Assembly: GCA_963754235.1 (NCBI GenBank)
Contig: CAVWFK010000016.1
Span: 65,472 to 129,471 of the forward strand
Origin: DATAYA01 sp963754235
GTDB lineage: Bacteria; Pseudomonadota; Alphaproteobacteria; Acetobacterales; Acetobacteraceae
Direction of reading: 5' to 3'
DNA length: 64,000 nucleotides
The position numbers and the translations under genes were made by a program. Positions 63,434-64,000 of this stretch are shown in pieces; the first letter of the stretch is position 1, and the number at the start of each line of letters is the position of its first letter. The notes under the pieces are model-generated. The model was not told the origin of the DNA, did no database searches, and was given only the letters and a program-made list of their open reading frames with translations.

Positions 63434-64000
63434 TGGTCGCGGTCCGCCGGTGCGGCGTTGTCGGGCCGGCTGGTCCGGCAAGGGCGCGAGCATTCCGTCG
63501 TGCGGCCGGCGCCTTGCTTCTGTTGCTGATCGCGGCTGCGGTTGCATGTGCGAGCCTGCCGGATGCGGCGGCGGCAGCGGAGCAATCCAAGTCCGCATCG
63601 CCCATGGCGGCGCGCATCAAGGCGCTGATCCCAGATTTGGAAGCCCAGATCACGCGCGGGATGAAGGCATTCGACGTGCCCGGCCTTGCCATCGGCATCG
63701 TCACCGGCGACCGGCTGGTGTACGCCAAAGGCTTTGGCGTGCGCAGCAAAAGCGGCGGCGAGCCGGTCGATACGCGCGCCGTGTTCCAGATCGGCTCGGT
63801 CACCAAGGGATTCCTCGCCACGACGATGGCCATCGCCGTCGATCAGGGCAAGTTCAAATGGGACGATCGGGTGATCAACCTGTATCCGGGTTTCCGGCTC
63901 AAAGACCCGTGGGTCACACGTGAGTTCCGAATGTTCGACCTCATGGCGCAGCGCTCGGGACTGCCGCCCTATGTCAACGACACCTGGGCAACATTCGGCT
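63380..64000 (+). repeat. Direct repeat D, copy 2, running off the window
   Basis: Second copy of 61457-62077. Differences include GGATTT to GGGTTT at 63890 (Asp to Gly) and ACATTTGG to ACACCTGG (Ile to Thr). Confidence 0.9.
63430..64000 (+). CDS. Serine hydrolase (S12-type), second tandem copy, cut by the window end
   Basis: 190 codons are present from ATG at 63430. The signal peptide, SVTK active-site motif and flanks are identical to the first copy apart from two amino-acid changes (Gly for Asp in NLYPDF, Thr for Ile in NDIWATF). This copy has no frameshift in the visible part and may be the working gene. Its leader is the IS66 fragment rather than the truncated kinase. Confidence 0.85.
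   Translation, partial: MMVAVRRCGVVGPAGPARARAFRRAAGALLLLLIAAAVACASLPDAAAAAEQSKSASPMAARIKALIPDLEAQITRGMKAFDVPGLAIGIVTGDRLVYAKGFGVRSKSGGEPVDTRAVFQIGSVTKGFLATTMAIAVDQGKFKWDDRVINLYPGFRLKDPWVTREFRMFDLMAQRSGLPPYVNDTWATFG

Overview
The window is high-GC DNA whose gene content and gene order point to an alphaproteobacterium, most likely of the Acetobacteraceae/Rhodospirillales group. Evidence: the compact glyA-nrdR-ribD-ribE-ribB/X-ribH-nusB-thiL operon, PheT with a long insertion, a lepA-nadD/rsfS-rlmH block, and many Liv-, Dpp- and Rbs-type ABC transporters. No tRNA, rRNA or CRISPR array was seen.

Layout. 0-5.1 kb (+): the tail of a TPR-rich ATPase/cyclase-type regulator (frameshifted), then overlapping YcaO, TfuA and zinc metallopeptidase genes, then a 211-residue protein ending in four hexapeptide repeats. 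I read this as an uncharacterised thioamide-type RiPP cluster. 5.2-13.5 kb (-): SorC regulator, Liv-type ABC importer, transglutaminase-like protein and FGGY sugar kinase, apparently one catabolic operon. 13.7-22 kb: Dpp-type ABC importer plus a PhyH-like dioxygenase (-), divergent from an IlvD/Edd dehydratase (+). 22-26.8 kb: cupin, NmrA-like protein, CLC chloride channel, MarR regulator and a small membrane protein. 27-39.3 kb: peptide-binding protein, YciE, then rlmH, a nadD-rsfS fusion, lepA, a sugar ABC importer, pheT and pheS. 39.4-44.6 kb: phoR and phoB (both damaged, phoB by an IS66-type element with 8-bp target duplication) and pstS. 44.7-51.2 kb: the riboflavin/glyA operon. 51.4-64 kb: an accessory region full of fragments (recombinase tail, SRAP remnant, 5'-truncated groEL, truncated histidine kinase), three PEP-CTERM proteins, Ku, a lipid hydroxylase-like protein, and a tandemly duplicated serine hydrolase cut by the window end.

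Two patterns run through the window. First, at least eight otherwise well-conserved genes carry one apparent extra base in the middle (near 235, 11163, 14415, 19767, 21368, 40022, 53855 and 62233, possibly also 26574). These are either read/assembly errors or widespread decay. Second, several gene modules lie between two copies of a short host sequence: the ilvD/clc junction (21930 and 23966), the pheS/pstS junction (39203 and 43388), a piece of rlmH (26946 and 29455), and a small-gene pair flanking the PEP-CTERM genes (53201 and 55551). At the first two, one neighbour is intact in one copy and the other neighbour in the other copy, as expected if the modules entered by recombination through short homologous ends.

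All assignments come from reading motifs, lengths and gene order. No database search was run.
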